From: Lignipirellula cremea | GTDB lineage: Bacteria; Planctomycetota; Planctomycetia; Pirellulales; Pirellulaceae | Direction of reading: 5' to 3' | Assembly: GCF_007751035.1 (NCBI RefSeq) | Contig: NZ_CP036433.1 | Location: 4,135,001 to 4,199,000, forward strand | DNA length: 64,000 nucleotides | Part shown: piece after piece, positions 34,398 through 43,836 of the stretch | Position numbering within the stretch: the stretch's first letter is position 1 | Layout of the letters: the number at the start of each line of letters is the position of its first letter | Made by a program: the position numbers and the translations under genes | Notes under the pieces: generated by a model | Seen by the model: the letters and a program-made list of their open reading frames with translations, nothing else | Told to the model about the DNA's origin: nothing | Databases searched by the model: none

Positions 34398-35819
34398 ATG
34401 ATCAAGTTACCCCCCATGAGCCGAGCGGCCAGTTGGGCGACCCTAATCGCAGCCGCGATTGTCGTTCCGCAGGCATCCGCCCAGCAGACGATGAAATTGT
34501 CTCCAACCAGCGAATACGAGTCGGCCTCCCGTGCCGCAGGCGCTCCGGCGCCGGGTCCTCGGGCGGTGCAGGCTGGGTACACGCCGGCCCATTTGCGGAC
34601 GGCCAGCCGACCGGGCTCCGGGCCGACGATGATGTCGTCTACCCACCAGGGGATGGTCGAGCATAGTGTGATGTCTCAGGGCGGAGTGCCCCAGGCGGTC
34701 ATGCAGGGCGAGCCTGGCGTGTATAGTTCGGGCCCCTATCCGGGCGAAGTGGGCGACGGCAACTGGGCCGAGCATGGCGGCTATGTGGAGCACGGCGGAT
34801 ACGTCGAGCAGGGCGGTTATGGCCCCGGCGGTTATGGCCCTGGCGGCTGTGATTCGTGCGGCGGCGGTGGCTGCAGCAGCTGCAGCACCTGTGGAATCGG
34901 CGGCTGGCTGTTTGGCGGCGGCGGTGGTTGCGGCGGATGCGCCGACGGCCAGTGCGGCGGCGGTTGCCGGGAGAACTTCCGCGGCCTGCATCTGTGGGAT
35001 CCTCGCTGTCGCAGCATCAACTGGTGCAACTTTGAGTTCTTCACCGGCGTGCAGAGTTTCTCGGGAACGCCCAATGGCGGCGGCCAGGGGAGCTTTGGTT
35101 TCCACGAAGGTTTCAACTGGTCGCGTCAGGTGCCCTGCCTGCTGTGCGGAGAGCTTTCTGTGCAGGCCGGTTTTATGGCGACGCAGAACAACTTTGAAGA
35201 AAGTGCGATCAGTCCGGAAAGCCGCAACCAGCAGTTTGTCACGCTGGGTCTTTATCGCCGGGTGGACTGGGGTCTGCAGTTCGGCGTGGCGATGGATTAC
35301 CTGAACGACGAATGGTACACCCAGGCGGATGTGTCGCAGTTGCGTTCAGAAATCAGCTGGGTCTATCCGTGCGGCCAGGAGTTTGGCTTCCGCTACACGG
35401 CGGGCGTGTCGGATTCGACGGACCAGCCGGGCGTGGCTTTCGGCAACGCCACCAGCTTTGACACCACGGTGATCGACACCTATCGGTTCTTCTTCCGTCA
35501 GCGTCTGCAGCGGGGTGGAATCGCCGAGATCTACGGCGGCTTTTCGGAAAACGGCAATGGCCTTTTTGGCGCCGACCTGCAGATTCCGGTAAACGATTGC
35601 TGGGCCGTGCGAACCGGTTTCAATTACCTGGCGGCGGGAGAAAACGATCAGGTTGGTCTACTGACCCAGCAGCCTAACGCCGTCAACGAAAGCTGGAATG
35701 TCGGCTTTTCGCTGGTCTGGTACCCGTGCGGCTACTGCAACAAAACCAACGGCTACAACCAGCCCCTGTTCCCGGTGGCGAACAATGGCTCCTTCCTGAT
35801 CGACCGCAACTTCCAGTAA
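34398..35819 (+). CDS. Secreted Gly/Cys-rich protein with beta-barrel-like C-terminus
   Basis: A 473-residue exported protein with a signal peptide ending near ASAQ. Residues about 40-125 are low-complexity. Residues about 125-205 contain GGY repeats (EHGGYVEHGGYVEQGGYGPGG) and Cys-Gly clusters (CDSCGGGGCSSCSTCG). From about residue 205 to the end alternating aromatic strands (FEFFTGVQSF, WGLQFGVAMDYL, WNVGFSLVWYP) suggest an outer-membrane beta-barrel or beta-rich domain. Similar large families occur in Planctomycetes; I cannot name a function. A strong intrinsic terminator follows. Confidence 0.8.
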   Translation: MIKLPPMSRAASWATLIAAAIVVPQASAQQTMKLSPTSEYESASRAAGAPAPGPRAVQAGYTPAHLRTASRPGSGPTMMSSTHQGMVEHSVMSQGGVPQAVMQGEPGVYSSGPYPGEVGDGNWAEHGGYVEHGGYVEQGGYGPGGYGPGGCDSCGGGGCSSCSTCGIGGWLFGGGGGCGGCADGQCGGGCRENFRGLHLWDPRCRSINWCNFEFFTGVQSFSGTPNGGGQGSFGFHEGFNWSRQVPCLLCGELSVQAGFMATQNNFEESAISPESRNQQFVTLGLYRRVDWGLQFGVAMDYLNDEWYTQADVSQLRSEISWVYPCGQEFGFRYTAGVSDSTDQPGVAFGNATSFDTTVIDTYRFFFRQRLQRGGIAEIYGGFSENGNGLFGADLQIPVNDCWAVRTGFNYLAAGENDQVGLLTQQPNAVNESWNVGFSLVWYPCGYCNKTNGYNQPLFPVANNGSFLIDRNFQ

Positions 35820-35895
35820 GTCGACGATCGTAAGAGACACGGCGCCCTCAACAGGCGCCACAAACAACTCGGTTGGCTTCGGCCGCCTCACTCAG

Positions 35896-35927
35896 CCGGC
35901 TGCGAATTTTCGCAGCCGGTTTTTTTT
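35896..35927 (+). terminator. Strong rho-independent terminator
   Basis: A perfect 11-bp stem (CCGGCTGCGAA / TTCGCAGCCGG) with a TT loop is followed by T8. It lies 76 bp after the Gly-rich-protein gene and in the gap to the convergent DUF1080 gene. Confidence 0.95.
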
Positions 35928-35992
35928 GCTTCAGGGCCGTCCCGCGGGAGAGAATCAGGCGGGTTCCTGGCCTGCGGCAGGAAGCCGCGATG

Positions 35993-36670
35993 CTAGTCAA
36001 GCTTCTTCAGCTGGATGTCCTTGAACTGGACCCGCATCGGCGGACCGGCGTGCAGCTGCAGGGCCAGGATGCCGTCGAGCTTCCGTTTGTCTTCCTGGTG
36101 ATCAACCAGATCGACCGTGGTGACGCCGTTGAGTTTTTGAACCAGGTGGTTCCCCTTGGCGATGATCACGTATTCGTTCCAGTCCCCTTTTTTCAGGGCG
36201 TTGACGATTTCTTCTTCGGTGGCGGTGCGTTCCACGGTTTTGCGGCCGCCGTTTTCATCGACGACGACTTTCTCCCCGCGTTTGGCCAGCACGCCGCGGC
36301 CCTTTTCTTCATACAGCACGCCGACCCAGTTCATGGCGTCGTCGAAGTCGGCCTGGTAGCCGCCGACGACCGAGTTGCCCAGGTCCCGGCTGCGATACTG
36401 CACGCCGGAGTTGCCGCCTTCGATGCGGAATTTAACGCGCAGCTCGAAATCGCCGGGTTCGGCCTTGCGATAAATGAGAAAAGTGTTTCCTTTGGTCGGG
36501 TTTTCGGCGGTGGTCTGGCCGGTGATGACGCCGTCCTGGACGGACCAGAACGCTTCTTTTCCTTCCCAGCCGTTTAACGTTTTGCCATCGAACAGGGATT
36601 CAAAGCCTTCTTCGGCCTGCGCCAGGAGGGGGGTCGCCAGCAGCAGGGCGGCGATGAGAAAGCACTTCAT
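35993..36670 (-). CDS. Secreted DUF1080 (3-keto-disaccharide hydrolase-like) protein
   Basis: A 225-residue protein with a signal peptide (MKCFLIAALLLATPLLAQA) and a single DUF1080/concanavalin-type domain. Markers are ESLFDGKTLNGWEG at the start, GVITGQT, the FELRVKFRIEGGNSGVQYRS core, and a C-terminal MRVQFKDIQLKKL strand. Proteins of this family cleave 3-keto-glucosides or bind glycans and are very abundant in Planctomycetes. The ATG at 36670 follows AAAGGA; the frame extends 13 residues upstream without purpose. No dehydrogenase forming 3-keto sugars is adjacent. Confidence 0.87.
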   Translation of the reverse strand: MKCFLIAALLLATPLLAQAEEGFESLFDGKTLNGWEGKEAFWSVQDGVITGQTTAENPTKGNTFLIYRKAEPGDFELRVKFRIEGGNSGVQYRSRDLGNSVVGGYQADFDDAMNWVGVLYEEKGRGVLAKRGEKVVVDENGGRKTVERTATEEEIVNALKKGDWNEYVIIAKGNHLVQKLNGVTTVDLVDHQEDKRKLDGILALQLHAGPPMRVQFKDIQLKKLD

Positions 36671-37137
36671 TAACAGGGTCCTTTCGTTCAGTTTTGTAGC
36701 AGTGGTCAATGCATGTCGCCTCGACGTACAAGGCGCGGCAGCCTATTGTATCACCCGCATGGCCCCGACGCCGGAACCGCGCCAACCGTTTTTTTGCATG
36801 CAGTTTGAGGCCAAAACCCGGCCCATTCCATCCTTGTGCGGGGCGCCTTAACCCGAGGTACGGGAACGGTCTGCGACAAATTACATAACTATTACACAAG
36901 AGGCGCAAGCCTGTAACCTCGCTTGCGTCGATGCCGTTTACAATTCCGTTGTTCAAGAATCGCTGACCATCTGTCAGCCCCATGCAGTTGACCGGCTTCT
37001 CCCTTGCGGTCCGTCAACCATTCGGCAACCCTTTACCCCCATTCACAACCTTTGTACGTCAGCTAGCATTGCGATCCACTTGCAATGCCCATCACCCCAG
37101 GCAAACCCCTGACGAAACACCAAGCGAAGGACTTGTC
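36671..37137. other. Divergent intergenic region upstream of the desaturase gene
   Basis: A 467-bp spacer between divergent genes, with no credible coding frame apart from an upstream extension of the desaturase gene that lacks family similarity. The stretch around 36880-36960 is relatively AT-rich and may hold the desaturase promoter; AAGGA lies just before the desaturase ATG. Confidence 0.4.
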
Positions 37138-38235
37138 ATGAATACCGATTCTGCAATCAACGTGGCCGAAAACGGCAAGCCCGCCATGCGGCAAGCCCAC
37201 GCGACCGCCTCTTCGCGGACGCACGAACCCCAGCATACGTCCCTCTCTCAGAAAGAACCGGTCCAGCAGCCCCAGGCGGAACGTTATCCGCAGGGAATCG
37301 ACTGGTACGTGATGGGCTGGGTCGTCATTTTGCACATGGGCGCCCTGGCGGCTCCGTTCTTTTTCACCTGGCAGGCAGTGGTTGTCGCCCTGGTGATGCA
37401 CTGGATCACTGGCGGCATTGGCATCTGCCTGGGTTACCATCGCTTGTTCACCCACGGCAGCTTTCGCACGTTCCGTCCTGTGCAGTGGGCGATTGCCAGC
37501 ATTGGCGGCCTGGCGGGGGAAGGCTCGATCCTGAACTGGGTCGCCGACCACCGGAAGCACCATGCCCATAGCGACCAGGAAGGCGATCCCCATTCGCCGC
37601 GTGAAGGTCTGGCCTGGAGCCACATTCTGTGGCTGGCCCGTGCTTACACGCCGGAGCAGCTGGCGACCCATCATCGCCGCTGGGCTCCCGATTTGCTCAA
37701 AGACCCGGTGCTGATGTTTATCGGCCGCATGTTCCTGCCGATGCAGATCGCCTTTGGCCTGGCCATGCTGGGAATCGGCTACGCCATTGGCGGCTTCTAC
37801 TTTGGCATGTCCCTGTTGACCTGGGGCGTGTTCCTGCGCCTGGTCGGCGTGATGCACTCGACCTGGTTCGTGAACTCGGCCAGCCATGTGTGGGGTTACG
37901 TCAACTACAAAACGACCGACGACAGCAAGAACAACTGGTGGGTCGCCCTGGTCACCTACGGCGAAGGCTGGCACAACAACCATCACGCCTATCCGCGTAT
38001 GGCCAACCACGGTCATCGCTGGTGGGAAATCGACGTCACCTTCTGGGCGATCCGCACGATGCAGTGCCTGGGTATCGCCTGGGACGTGGTCGACTACAAG
38101 AAAAAGTCCGACTCTCTGGCCAAAACCAGCGTCCAGCAGGTCGAAGAGGCGGAAACCGACAAGCTTGCCTGGAATCGTGGCGAACTGCAGGCCGAAGTCG
38201 AAGTGCAGCCGACGCCCGAACCGGCCAACCTTTAA
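37138..38235 (+). CDS. Acyl-CoA/acyl-lipid delta-9-type fatty acid desaturase
   Basis: A 365-residue membrane di-iron desaturase. All three histidine boxes are present: HRLFTH near residue 102, HRKHHAH near 140 and HNNHH near 282. There are two pairs of membrane helices. The N-terminal about 50 residues are polar and the C-terminal 40 are acidic. It introduces a cis double bond into saturated acyl chains and probably adjusts membrane fluidity with temperature. The ATG at 37138 follows AAGGA at a good distance. Single gene with its own terminator. Confidence 0.92.
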   Translation: MNTDSAINVAENGKPAMRQAHATASSRTHEPQHTSLSQKEPVQQPQAERYPQGIDWYVMGWVVILHMGALAAPFFFTWQAVVVALVMHWITGGIGICLGYHRLFTHGSFRTFRPVQWAIASIGGLAGEGSILNWVADHRKHHAHSDQEGDPHSPREGLAWSHILWLARAYTPEQLATHHRRWAPDLLKDPVLMFIGRMFLPMQIAFGLAMLGIGYAIGGFYFGMSLLTWGVFLRLVGVMHSTWFVNSASHVWGYVNYKTTDDSKNNWWVALVTYGEGWHNNHHAYPRMANHGHRWWEIDVTFWAIRTMQCLGIAWDVVDYKKKSDSLAKTSVQQVEEAETDKLAWNRGELQAEVEVQPTPEPANL

Positions 38236-38347
38236 GAACGCCTGCGAAGAACGACTGTTTCTGCACGCGGCGTTCACCAGAAAAGGCCGGAACCTGCCGC
38301 CTGCAGTTCCGGCCCGCAACGCGGGACATTGATCGAGAGAAATTCAA

Positions 38348-38383
38348 AAAGCCGGAATGGTGAACACCATTCCGGCTTTCTTT
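38348..38383. terminator. Bidirectional intrinsic terminator
   Basis: A perfect 14-bp stem (AAAGCCGGAATGGT / ACCATTCCGGCTTT) with a GAAC loop has T-rich ends on both strands. It lies between the convergent desaturase and cupredoxin-like genes and can serve both. Confidence 0.93.
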
Positions 38384-38422
38384 ATGGAACTGCCTGGTGG
38401 GAGAACCCGGGGGCTGGTTCGC

Positions 38423-39361
38423 TTACAGCCCTTCAAACAGGCCGCGGGAAATGGACATTTTCCCTTTGTTCTGCACGCCCGGTTTCACGGTTTCCGTAAA
38501 GCGGCCCCGTTTCCATTCGACAAACTGGCCGTTGAGCAGGCCTTCGGTGACATAGCCGGGCGATTCATGCCAGACCTGGAAGGTCCAGTCGCCGGGCGGC
38601 AGGTTTTTGATTTCGACGCGGCCGTCGGCGTCGCTGACGGCCATATAAGGGTGCGTTTGAATCAGCAGATGAGCGTTCATCCAGCCATGCATGGTGCAGA
38701 GGACGGGGTACGGGGCGCGCATTGCTTCGGTAAAGCCCACTTCTTCAAACTGTCCATCGACCGGCACAATGCGATTGAAGGAAGGGTTGCCGGAGTCGCC
38801 CAGATCGACCTTGGTGTTGTGTCCGACTTTATCAAGATTGCGGACGACCAGCCTTTGCCCCGTCTGCAGGGTGCGGATATGGGGTTCGAAGCGGCAGTTC
38901 TTGTTTTCCAGAAACACGTCGCCCGTCGCCTGGGCGGCGTAATCAGGATGAGCCTGGATGGGGTCGCCGTCCCGGTTGTACAGCCAGACCACCACATTCT
39001 TGACGCCGCCGTTGTCCGGATTGACGATCAGCTTTTCATTGGGCGGCGGGACGGTCGAGCAGTAAGCGGCGTCGACCGATTGCATGTTGAGCGAAGGCAA
39101 TTTGGGCGCCGGACCGTCGAGCACGAAGCGCAGCCGCAGCGTTCCCCATTCCGGGTCGCCGGGGTCGGCCTCCTCCCAGAACTTCGCTTCGTCCGCGTCG
39201 GGCGTCGCGGGAACGCCGGAATCGACGGCGGGCGATTTGCCGGCAGTCGACGAATCGCCTGGGCCCTTGGTCGCTTCGCCGCCTCCGCTGCAGCCGACCT
39301 GGGGGAAGAGAAAACAGGCCAGCGCCGCCAACTGCAGCAGCCTGGAGCGAGAGAGCCTCAT
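38423..39361 (-). CDS. Cupredoxin-like lipoprotein
   Basis: A 312-residue protein with a lipoprotein signal peptide (lipobox about FPQVGC, Cys near 23) and a Ser/Gly linker. The central part (about 60-240) resembles cupredoxin/methylamine-utilisation-type proteins: a His in KVGHNTKVD and the C-x-M-H-x-x-M block PVLCTMHGWMNAH are type-1 copper ligand candidates. After it comes a carboxypeptidase-regulatory-like segment (VSDADGRVEIKNLPPGDW). It probably carries electrons or binds copper at the membrane surface. The ATG at 39361 starts the signal peptide; the open frame upstream is unrelated. Confidence 0.82.
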   Translation of the reverse strand: MRLSRSRLLQLAALACFLFPQVGCSGGGEATKGPGDSSTAGKSPAVDSGVPATPDADEAKFWEEADPGDPEWGTLRLRFVLDGPAPKLPSLNMQSVDAAYCSTVPPPNEKLIVNPDNGGVKNVVVWLYNRDGDPIQAHPDYAAQATGDVFLENKNCRFEPHIRTLQTGQRLVVRNLDKVGHNTKVDLGDSGNPSFNRIVPVDGQFEEVGFTEAMRAPYPVLCTMHGWMNAHLLIQTHPYMAVSDADGRVEIKNLPPGDWTFQVWHESPGYVTEGLLNGQFVEWKRGRFTETVKPGVQNKGKMSISRGLFEGL

Positions 39362-39462
39362 GGCAGGGGTTCCTTGGTAACACGGGGGGACAGCAGGGCC
39401 GCCCGCCCCGCGATCGGATGTGGATCGCCCGGCGATAGCGGTTTGCTTTCCAGGACGGGGGG

Positions 39463-40890
39463 TTACTCGGGACGCTTCGTCTTGTCGCCGATCTGATCCA
39501 TCTTTTGCCGAATTTTGGCGTCGAGTTCGCTGATTGCCTGGGTGACTTCGGGCAGGTCGGAATGGATCAGGTTTTTCTGCTCGGCCGGGTCGTCGACCAG
39601 GTCGTAGAGTTCGTCCCGATCGGGATTCAGGAAGTCGCGGATCAGCTTCCACTGGGCCGTGCGGTACATCCGCATGTGGGTGTGGCTTTGGTGATGGGTG
39701 CTGTACTCGGCGTAAGAGTCGTTCTCCCAGTCGGCAGGAGGAGAGCCGCGCAGCACGGAGCCGATATCGCGGCCACGGATTTTTTCCCCAGGCGGCAGCT
39801 GGGCCCCGGCGATGGCGACCAGCGTCGGATACCAGTCCAGGTTGCCGACGGTGGATTCCACCACCAGACCAGGCTTCACCACCCCTGGCCAGCGGACCAG
39901 CGTCGGCACGCGGATGGAATTGTCATACATATTGGGCCGCTGTCCCTTGGGAATGTTGGGCTCGGCGGCCGGCGGCTCGGTCAGGACCCAGTGGCCGTTT
40001 CCTTTGTGCCAGATGCCGTTATGCCCCATGTTGTAGCCGTGGTCGCTGGTATAGATCACCACCGTTTTGTCGGCCAGTTTCTCTTCGTCGAGGGTCTGCA
40101 GAATGCGGCCCACGTTGCGATCCACGCTGGCGACGCTGGCCAGATATTCGCGAGTCATTTTCTTGACCCGTTCGACATCGAGTTTGGGGTAGTCAGGGTT
40201 GGGGATGGTGGGATTCAGCTCTTCAAACGGCTCCCAGTCGGCGTCGGCGACGGGCAGCCAGCGAGCGTGCGGGGCGCGGTAATGGACGCACAGCAAGAAC
40301 GGATCGGCTTTGTTGGTGCGGATAAACTCGATCGCGTGGTCAGTCAGAATGTCGGGGGTCAAGCCTTCAAACTTGCGGGTCTCTCCATCTTTTTCCAGCT
40401 TCGGGTTCACCGGCGAATTTCCGCCGCCGAGAAAGCCCATAAAGTAGTCGAAGCCTGTTTTTTGCGGGTGAAACTGTGGTTTGTCGCCCAGATGCCACTT
40501 GCCGACGAGCCCCGTTTTATAGCCAGCGGCCTGGAGTACTTCGGGCCAGGTCACGGTTTTGGGATCCAGGCCCAGGTTGTCTTCGGGGCCAGGGCGGATC
40601 CAGTCGGTAATGCCCAGTTCTGTGCCATAACGGCTGGTCATCAGGCTGGCGCGGGAGGGACTGCACACGGGCGTGGTGGTAAACGCATTCACCAGATACG
40701 CGCCCTCGCGGGCCAGGCGATCCATGCTGGGCGTTTTGGCGTGCCGATGCCCGGCGGCGCCCAGGGCCCAGGGAGCCTGGTCGTCGGCCAACAGAAAGAG
40801 AATATTCGGCCGCATGTCAGCCGCACTGGCTGCTGCGGCAGGCAAAAGGAATCCCAGGGCGCAAATGCCAATCCAGAACGTTTTCATCAT
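39463..40890 (-). CDS. Secreted sulfatase
   Basis: A 475-residue formylglycine-dependent sulfatase. The signal peptide is residues 1-25 (ending ASAA). Metal-binding Asp36/Asp37 are in LLADDQAP. The modification motif CSPSRA begins at Cys76, followed by ASLMTSRYG. Further family blocks are VGKWHLG, TVVIYTSDHGYNMG and the C-terminal YDLVDDPAEQKNL. Planctomycetes carry many such enzymes for sulfated polysaccharides; the exact substrate is not readable. Start at the ATG pair 40885-40890. An anaerobic or aerobic maturase is not in the window. Confidence 0.93.
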   Translation of the reverse strand: MMKTFWIGICALGFLLPAAAASAADMRPNILFLLADDQAPWALGAAGHRHAKTPSMDRLAREGAYLVNAFTTTPVCSPSRASLMTSRYGTELGITDWIRPGPEDNLGLDPKTVTWPEVLQAAGYKTGLVGKWHLGDKPQFHPQKTGFDYFMGFLGGGNSPVNPKLEKDGETRKFEGLTPDILTDHAIEFIRTNKADPFLLCVHYRAPHARWLPVADADWEPFEELNPTIPNPDYPKLDVERVKKMTREYLASVASVDRNVGRILQTLDEEKLADKTVVIYTSDHGYNMGHNGIWHKGNGHWVLTEPPAAEPNIPKGQRPNMYDNSIRVPTLVRWPGVVKPGLVVESTVGNLDWYPTLVAIAGAQLPPGEKIRGRDIGSVLRGSPPADWENDSYAEYSTHHQSHTHMRMYRTAQWKLIRDFLNPDRDELYDLVDDPAEQKNLIHSDLPEVTQAISELDAKIRQKMDQIGDKTKRPE

Positions 40891-41136
40891 AGGTTTTACA
40901 CTGCAGAGAAGAGTAGACGTTATCTTGTTGCGAGTCACGACGTACAACCGATCGTCCCCAGGGCGAGGTGTCGGATTGTTGCGACTGCCGCCTGGAGAAA
41001 CTCGAATTGATTTCACAGGGAGCTCCCGGTATCGTCACGGCCCCTTTTCCTATTTAATGTGACGGTTGCTGACCGCCGCCGCAAGACGCACCGCGCCAGG
41101 TGCGTCGCCGATTCTTCCTTCATTTGCGACACCGCT

Positions 41137-41934
41137 ATGCTTGCCGAACATCTCATTGCACTGGTTGCGCTCACTGCGATGGAGATCGTGCTGGGGATCG
41201 ATAATATCGTCTTCATTGCGATCCTGAGCGGACGGCTGCCGGAAGAACAGCAGCCCAAGGCGCGGCAACTCGGCCTGCTGCTGGCGCTGGGCACGCGACT
41301 GCTGCTGCTCTGCTCGCTGACCTGGATCATGGGCGCCGATGAGCCGATTTTCCATCTGTCGGACCTGGGCGTCCTGACGGACTGGCTGCAGACAGAAGAT
41401 CACCAGGAGATCAACGGCATTTCCATCCGCGACCTGATTTTGCTGGGCGGCGGATTGTTCCTGCTGGTCAAAAGCACGCTGGAAATCCATGAGCGGATGG
41501 CGGACGACGACTCCCATGAGTCGGATGCCAAAAAGCATCCCAGCTTTGCCTCCGTGCTGGTGCAGATCGCCTTGCTGGACATTGTGTTTTCGCTGGATTC
41601 CGTCATTACGGCGGTCGGCATGGTCGACGTGGGCGACCACGCCAGTTTGTACGACATGTTCTTTGGCGGGCTGTGGGTGATGATTACGGCGGTGATTCTG
41701 GCCGTCGTGGTGATGATGATCTTTGCGGAAACGGTCTCCCGCTTTATCAAGCAGAATCCCACGCTGAAGATGCTCGCCCTGAGCTTCCTGATCCTGATCG
41801 GAGTGATGCTGCTGGCCGAAGGCTCCGGCGCCCATATCGACAAAGGCTACATTTACTTCGCCATGGTTTTCGCCCTGGGAGTCGAAGTGCTCAACCTGCA
41901 GGTCCGCCGCCGTTCGGCCAAAAAAGCCGAGTAA
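41137..41934 (+). CDS. TerC family integral membrane protein
   Basis: A 265-residue protein with about seven membrane helices and the TerC signature acidic residues: EIVLGIDNIVFIAIL in the first helix and DIVFSLDSVITAVGM in the fifth. TerC-type proteins are linked to tellurite resistance and, more recently, to manganese export and metalation of exoenzymes. The start at 41137 places the first helix right at the N-terminus. It is divergent from the sulfatase gene. No ter operon partners are present, so a manganese-efflux role is more likely than tellurite resistance; this is inference. Confidence 0.9.
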   Translation: MLAEHLIALVALTAMEIVLGIDNIVFIAILSGRLPEEQQPKARQLGLLLALGTRLLLLCSLTWIMGADEPIFHLSDLGVLTDWLQTEDHQEINGISIRDLILLGGGLFLLVKSTLEIHERMADDDSHESDAKKHPSFASVLVQIALLDIVFSLDSVITAVGMVDVGDHASLYDMFFGGLWVMITAVILAVVVMMIFAETVSRFIKQNPTLKMLALSFLILIGVMLLAEGSGAHIDKGYIYFAMVFALGVEVLNLQVRRRSAKKAE

Positions 41935-42224
41935 GGCAACCTGACAGAGGCAAGCTTGTAGTAGACCTGTCCACTACAAAGAAGGAAGCAGGCGCCTTGG
42001 GGACGCAGCTGGTTGGCTGGACGTCCCTTTTTTATTGGGCGGCGGCGATCCTTCCCTGCTTGCCTGGCTTGAGCTTCCTGCCGCCGGGAATCAGAATGGT
42101 GGCGCGTTCCGGCGGGAGCGGGTTGCCAGTCCGTTTGCCGGCAGACTAAAGTTGAATTGAGGGAGCCTGCGGATCTGACCGGCCGGGGCGTCTCCCTGCC
42201 ATTGCACCGCCTTTGAGAGCTGTC

Positions 42225-43739
42225 ATGCAAAATCCTCTGCGTAATCTGCCTTCGGTAAACGATTTGATGGACCGTCCCGCCCTCCGCGATATGCTCGACA
42301 CGGTCAGTCGCAGCGTAGTGGTGTCGGGCGTGCGATCGTTCCTCGACAACCTGCGACAGGATATCCGCACCGCCGCGGTCGACTTCAAACCGCCCACCCC
42401 GGGCGAGCTGGCGGAGCGGATCGCCGAATGGATCTCACGGGAAGAAACGCCCAAGTTGCGGCCCGTAGTCAACGGCACCGGAGTGCTACTGCATACGGGA
42501 CTCGGCCGCGCGCCGCTGGCGGAAGAAGCGATCGCGGCGATGGGCGAAATCGCGCGAGGTTACGCCACCCTCGAAGTCGACGCCGTCACCGGCGAACGCT
42601 CGCAGCGCATCGGCGCGGTTGAAAGCCTGCTGTGCGAACTGACCGGCGCCGAAGCAGCCGCCGTGGTCAACAACAACGCGGCCGCCACCATGCTGACTTT
42701 GACCGCACTGGCTCACGGTCGTGAAGTGATCGTCTCCCGAGGGCAACTGATCGAAATCGGCGGGAGCTACCGCCTGCCCGAAGTGATGACGACCGCCGGA
42801 GCCCAGCTTCGCGAAGTCGGAGCGACCAACAAAACGCGGATCGATGATTATCGCAACGCCCTCTGTCAGGAAACGGCCGCCCTGCTGCGGGTGCATCCCA
42901 GCAACTACGTCGTCGTCGGGTTTGCCTCGCAGCCGACGCTGGAAGAGCTGGTCTCATTGGGACGTTCCCGCCGCATCCCCGTGATTGACGATATCGGTTC
43001 CGGCGCTCTGATCGACTTGTCCCGCTATGGCCTGCACGATGAGCCGATCGCCCGCGATAGCATCAGCCAGGGCGCCGACCTGGTGCTGTTCAGCGGCGAC
43101 AAACTGCTGGGCGGTCCGCAGTGCGGCGTGATCGTGGGACGCAAGGAATGGGTCGACAAACTAGTGCGGCACCCCCTGATGCGAGCGATCCGGGTCGATA
43201 AAACGACGCTCGCCGCGCTGGGGGCGACGCTGGAAATGTATCGCGACGCCGGGAAAACGGCGCAGCGCGTGCCGCTGTTGATGCTGCTGGATACCCCTTT
43301 GGAAAATCTCAAGCATCGAGCCGAACGCCTCGCTCCGCAAATCGCAGCAACTTCCGGCGTCGCCAGCGCCGTGGCGGTCGAAACCAGCGCCTGCCTGGGC
43401 GGCGGCAGCCTGCCGACCCAGCAGATTCCCAGCTGGGCCATCGCCGTGCGGCCGCAGTCGATGTCGGTTGATCAGCTTGCCGCTTCGCTGCGAAACGGAC
43501 TGCCTTCCCTGTTCGGCCGCGTCCACAAGGACCAGCTGCTGATCGACCTCAAGGCCGTCTTCCCTTATCAGGACATGCAGATCGCCGCCGCCTTTGAAAC
43601 GCTTGGCGGCAAGCCGAAGGCGTCGACTGCCGCCTCAGGCGAGCTCCTCGCCAGTACGGGCGAAAGCGCGATGGAACCATCGACCGGCGACGCTCCGTCG
43701 CCGGACGCCGCTCCTCCCGCGGAAGATACGGCCGAGTAA
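42225..43739 (+). CDS. selA: L-seryl-tRNA(Sec) selenium transferase
   Basis: A 504-residue PLP enzyme converting seryl-tRNA(Sec) to selenocysteinyl-tRNA(Sec) using selenophosphate. The N-terminal helical domain has PSVNDLMD; the core has RPVVNGTGVLLHTGLGRAPL, AAAVVNNNAAA, DDIGSGALIDL and the PLP Lys293 in LFSGDKLLGGPQ. The last about 45 residues are an Ala/Ser/Pro-rich tail beyond the usual end. The ATG at 42225 was used; a TTG at 42213 is possible. selB, selD and tRNA(Sec) are not seen nearby, though in many genomes selA and selB are adjacent. Confidence 0.93.
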   Translation: MQNPLRNLPSVNDLMDRPALRDMLDTVSRSVVVSGVRSFLDNLRQDIRTAAVDFKPPTPGELAERIAEWISREETPKLRPVVNGTGVLLHTGLGRAPLAEEAIAAMGEIARGYATLEVDAVTGERSQRIGAVESLLCELTGAEAAAVVNNNAAATMLTLTALAHGREVIVSRGQLIEIGGSYRLPEVMTTAGAQLREVGATNKTRIDDYRNALCQETAALLRVHPSNYVVVGFASQPTLEELVSLGRSRRIPVIDDIGSGALIDLSRYGLHDEPIARDSISQGADLVLFSGDKLLGGPQCGVIVGRKEWVDKLVRHPLMRAIRVDKTTLAALGATLEMYRDAGKTAQRVPLLMLLDTPLENLKHRAERLAPQIAATSGVASAVAVETSACLGGGSLPTQQIPSWAIAVRPQSMSVDQLAASLRNGLPSLFGRVHKDQLLIDLKAVFPYQDMQIAAAFETLGGKPKASTAASGELLASTGESAMEPSTGDAPSPDAAPPAEDTAE

Positions 43740-43836
43740 ACCGGGCCTTCAGGTCATTCGCGCAACCCGCGGCCGGAGTCGTGTTTCCGGCTGTCCCGAC
43801 GTCTCTTTCTTCTTCTCTTTGCGGATCTGTGTCGCC

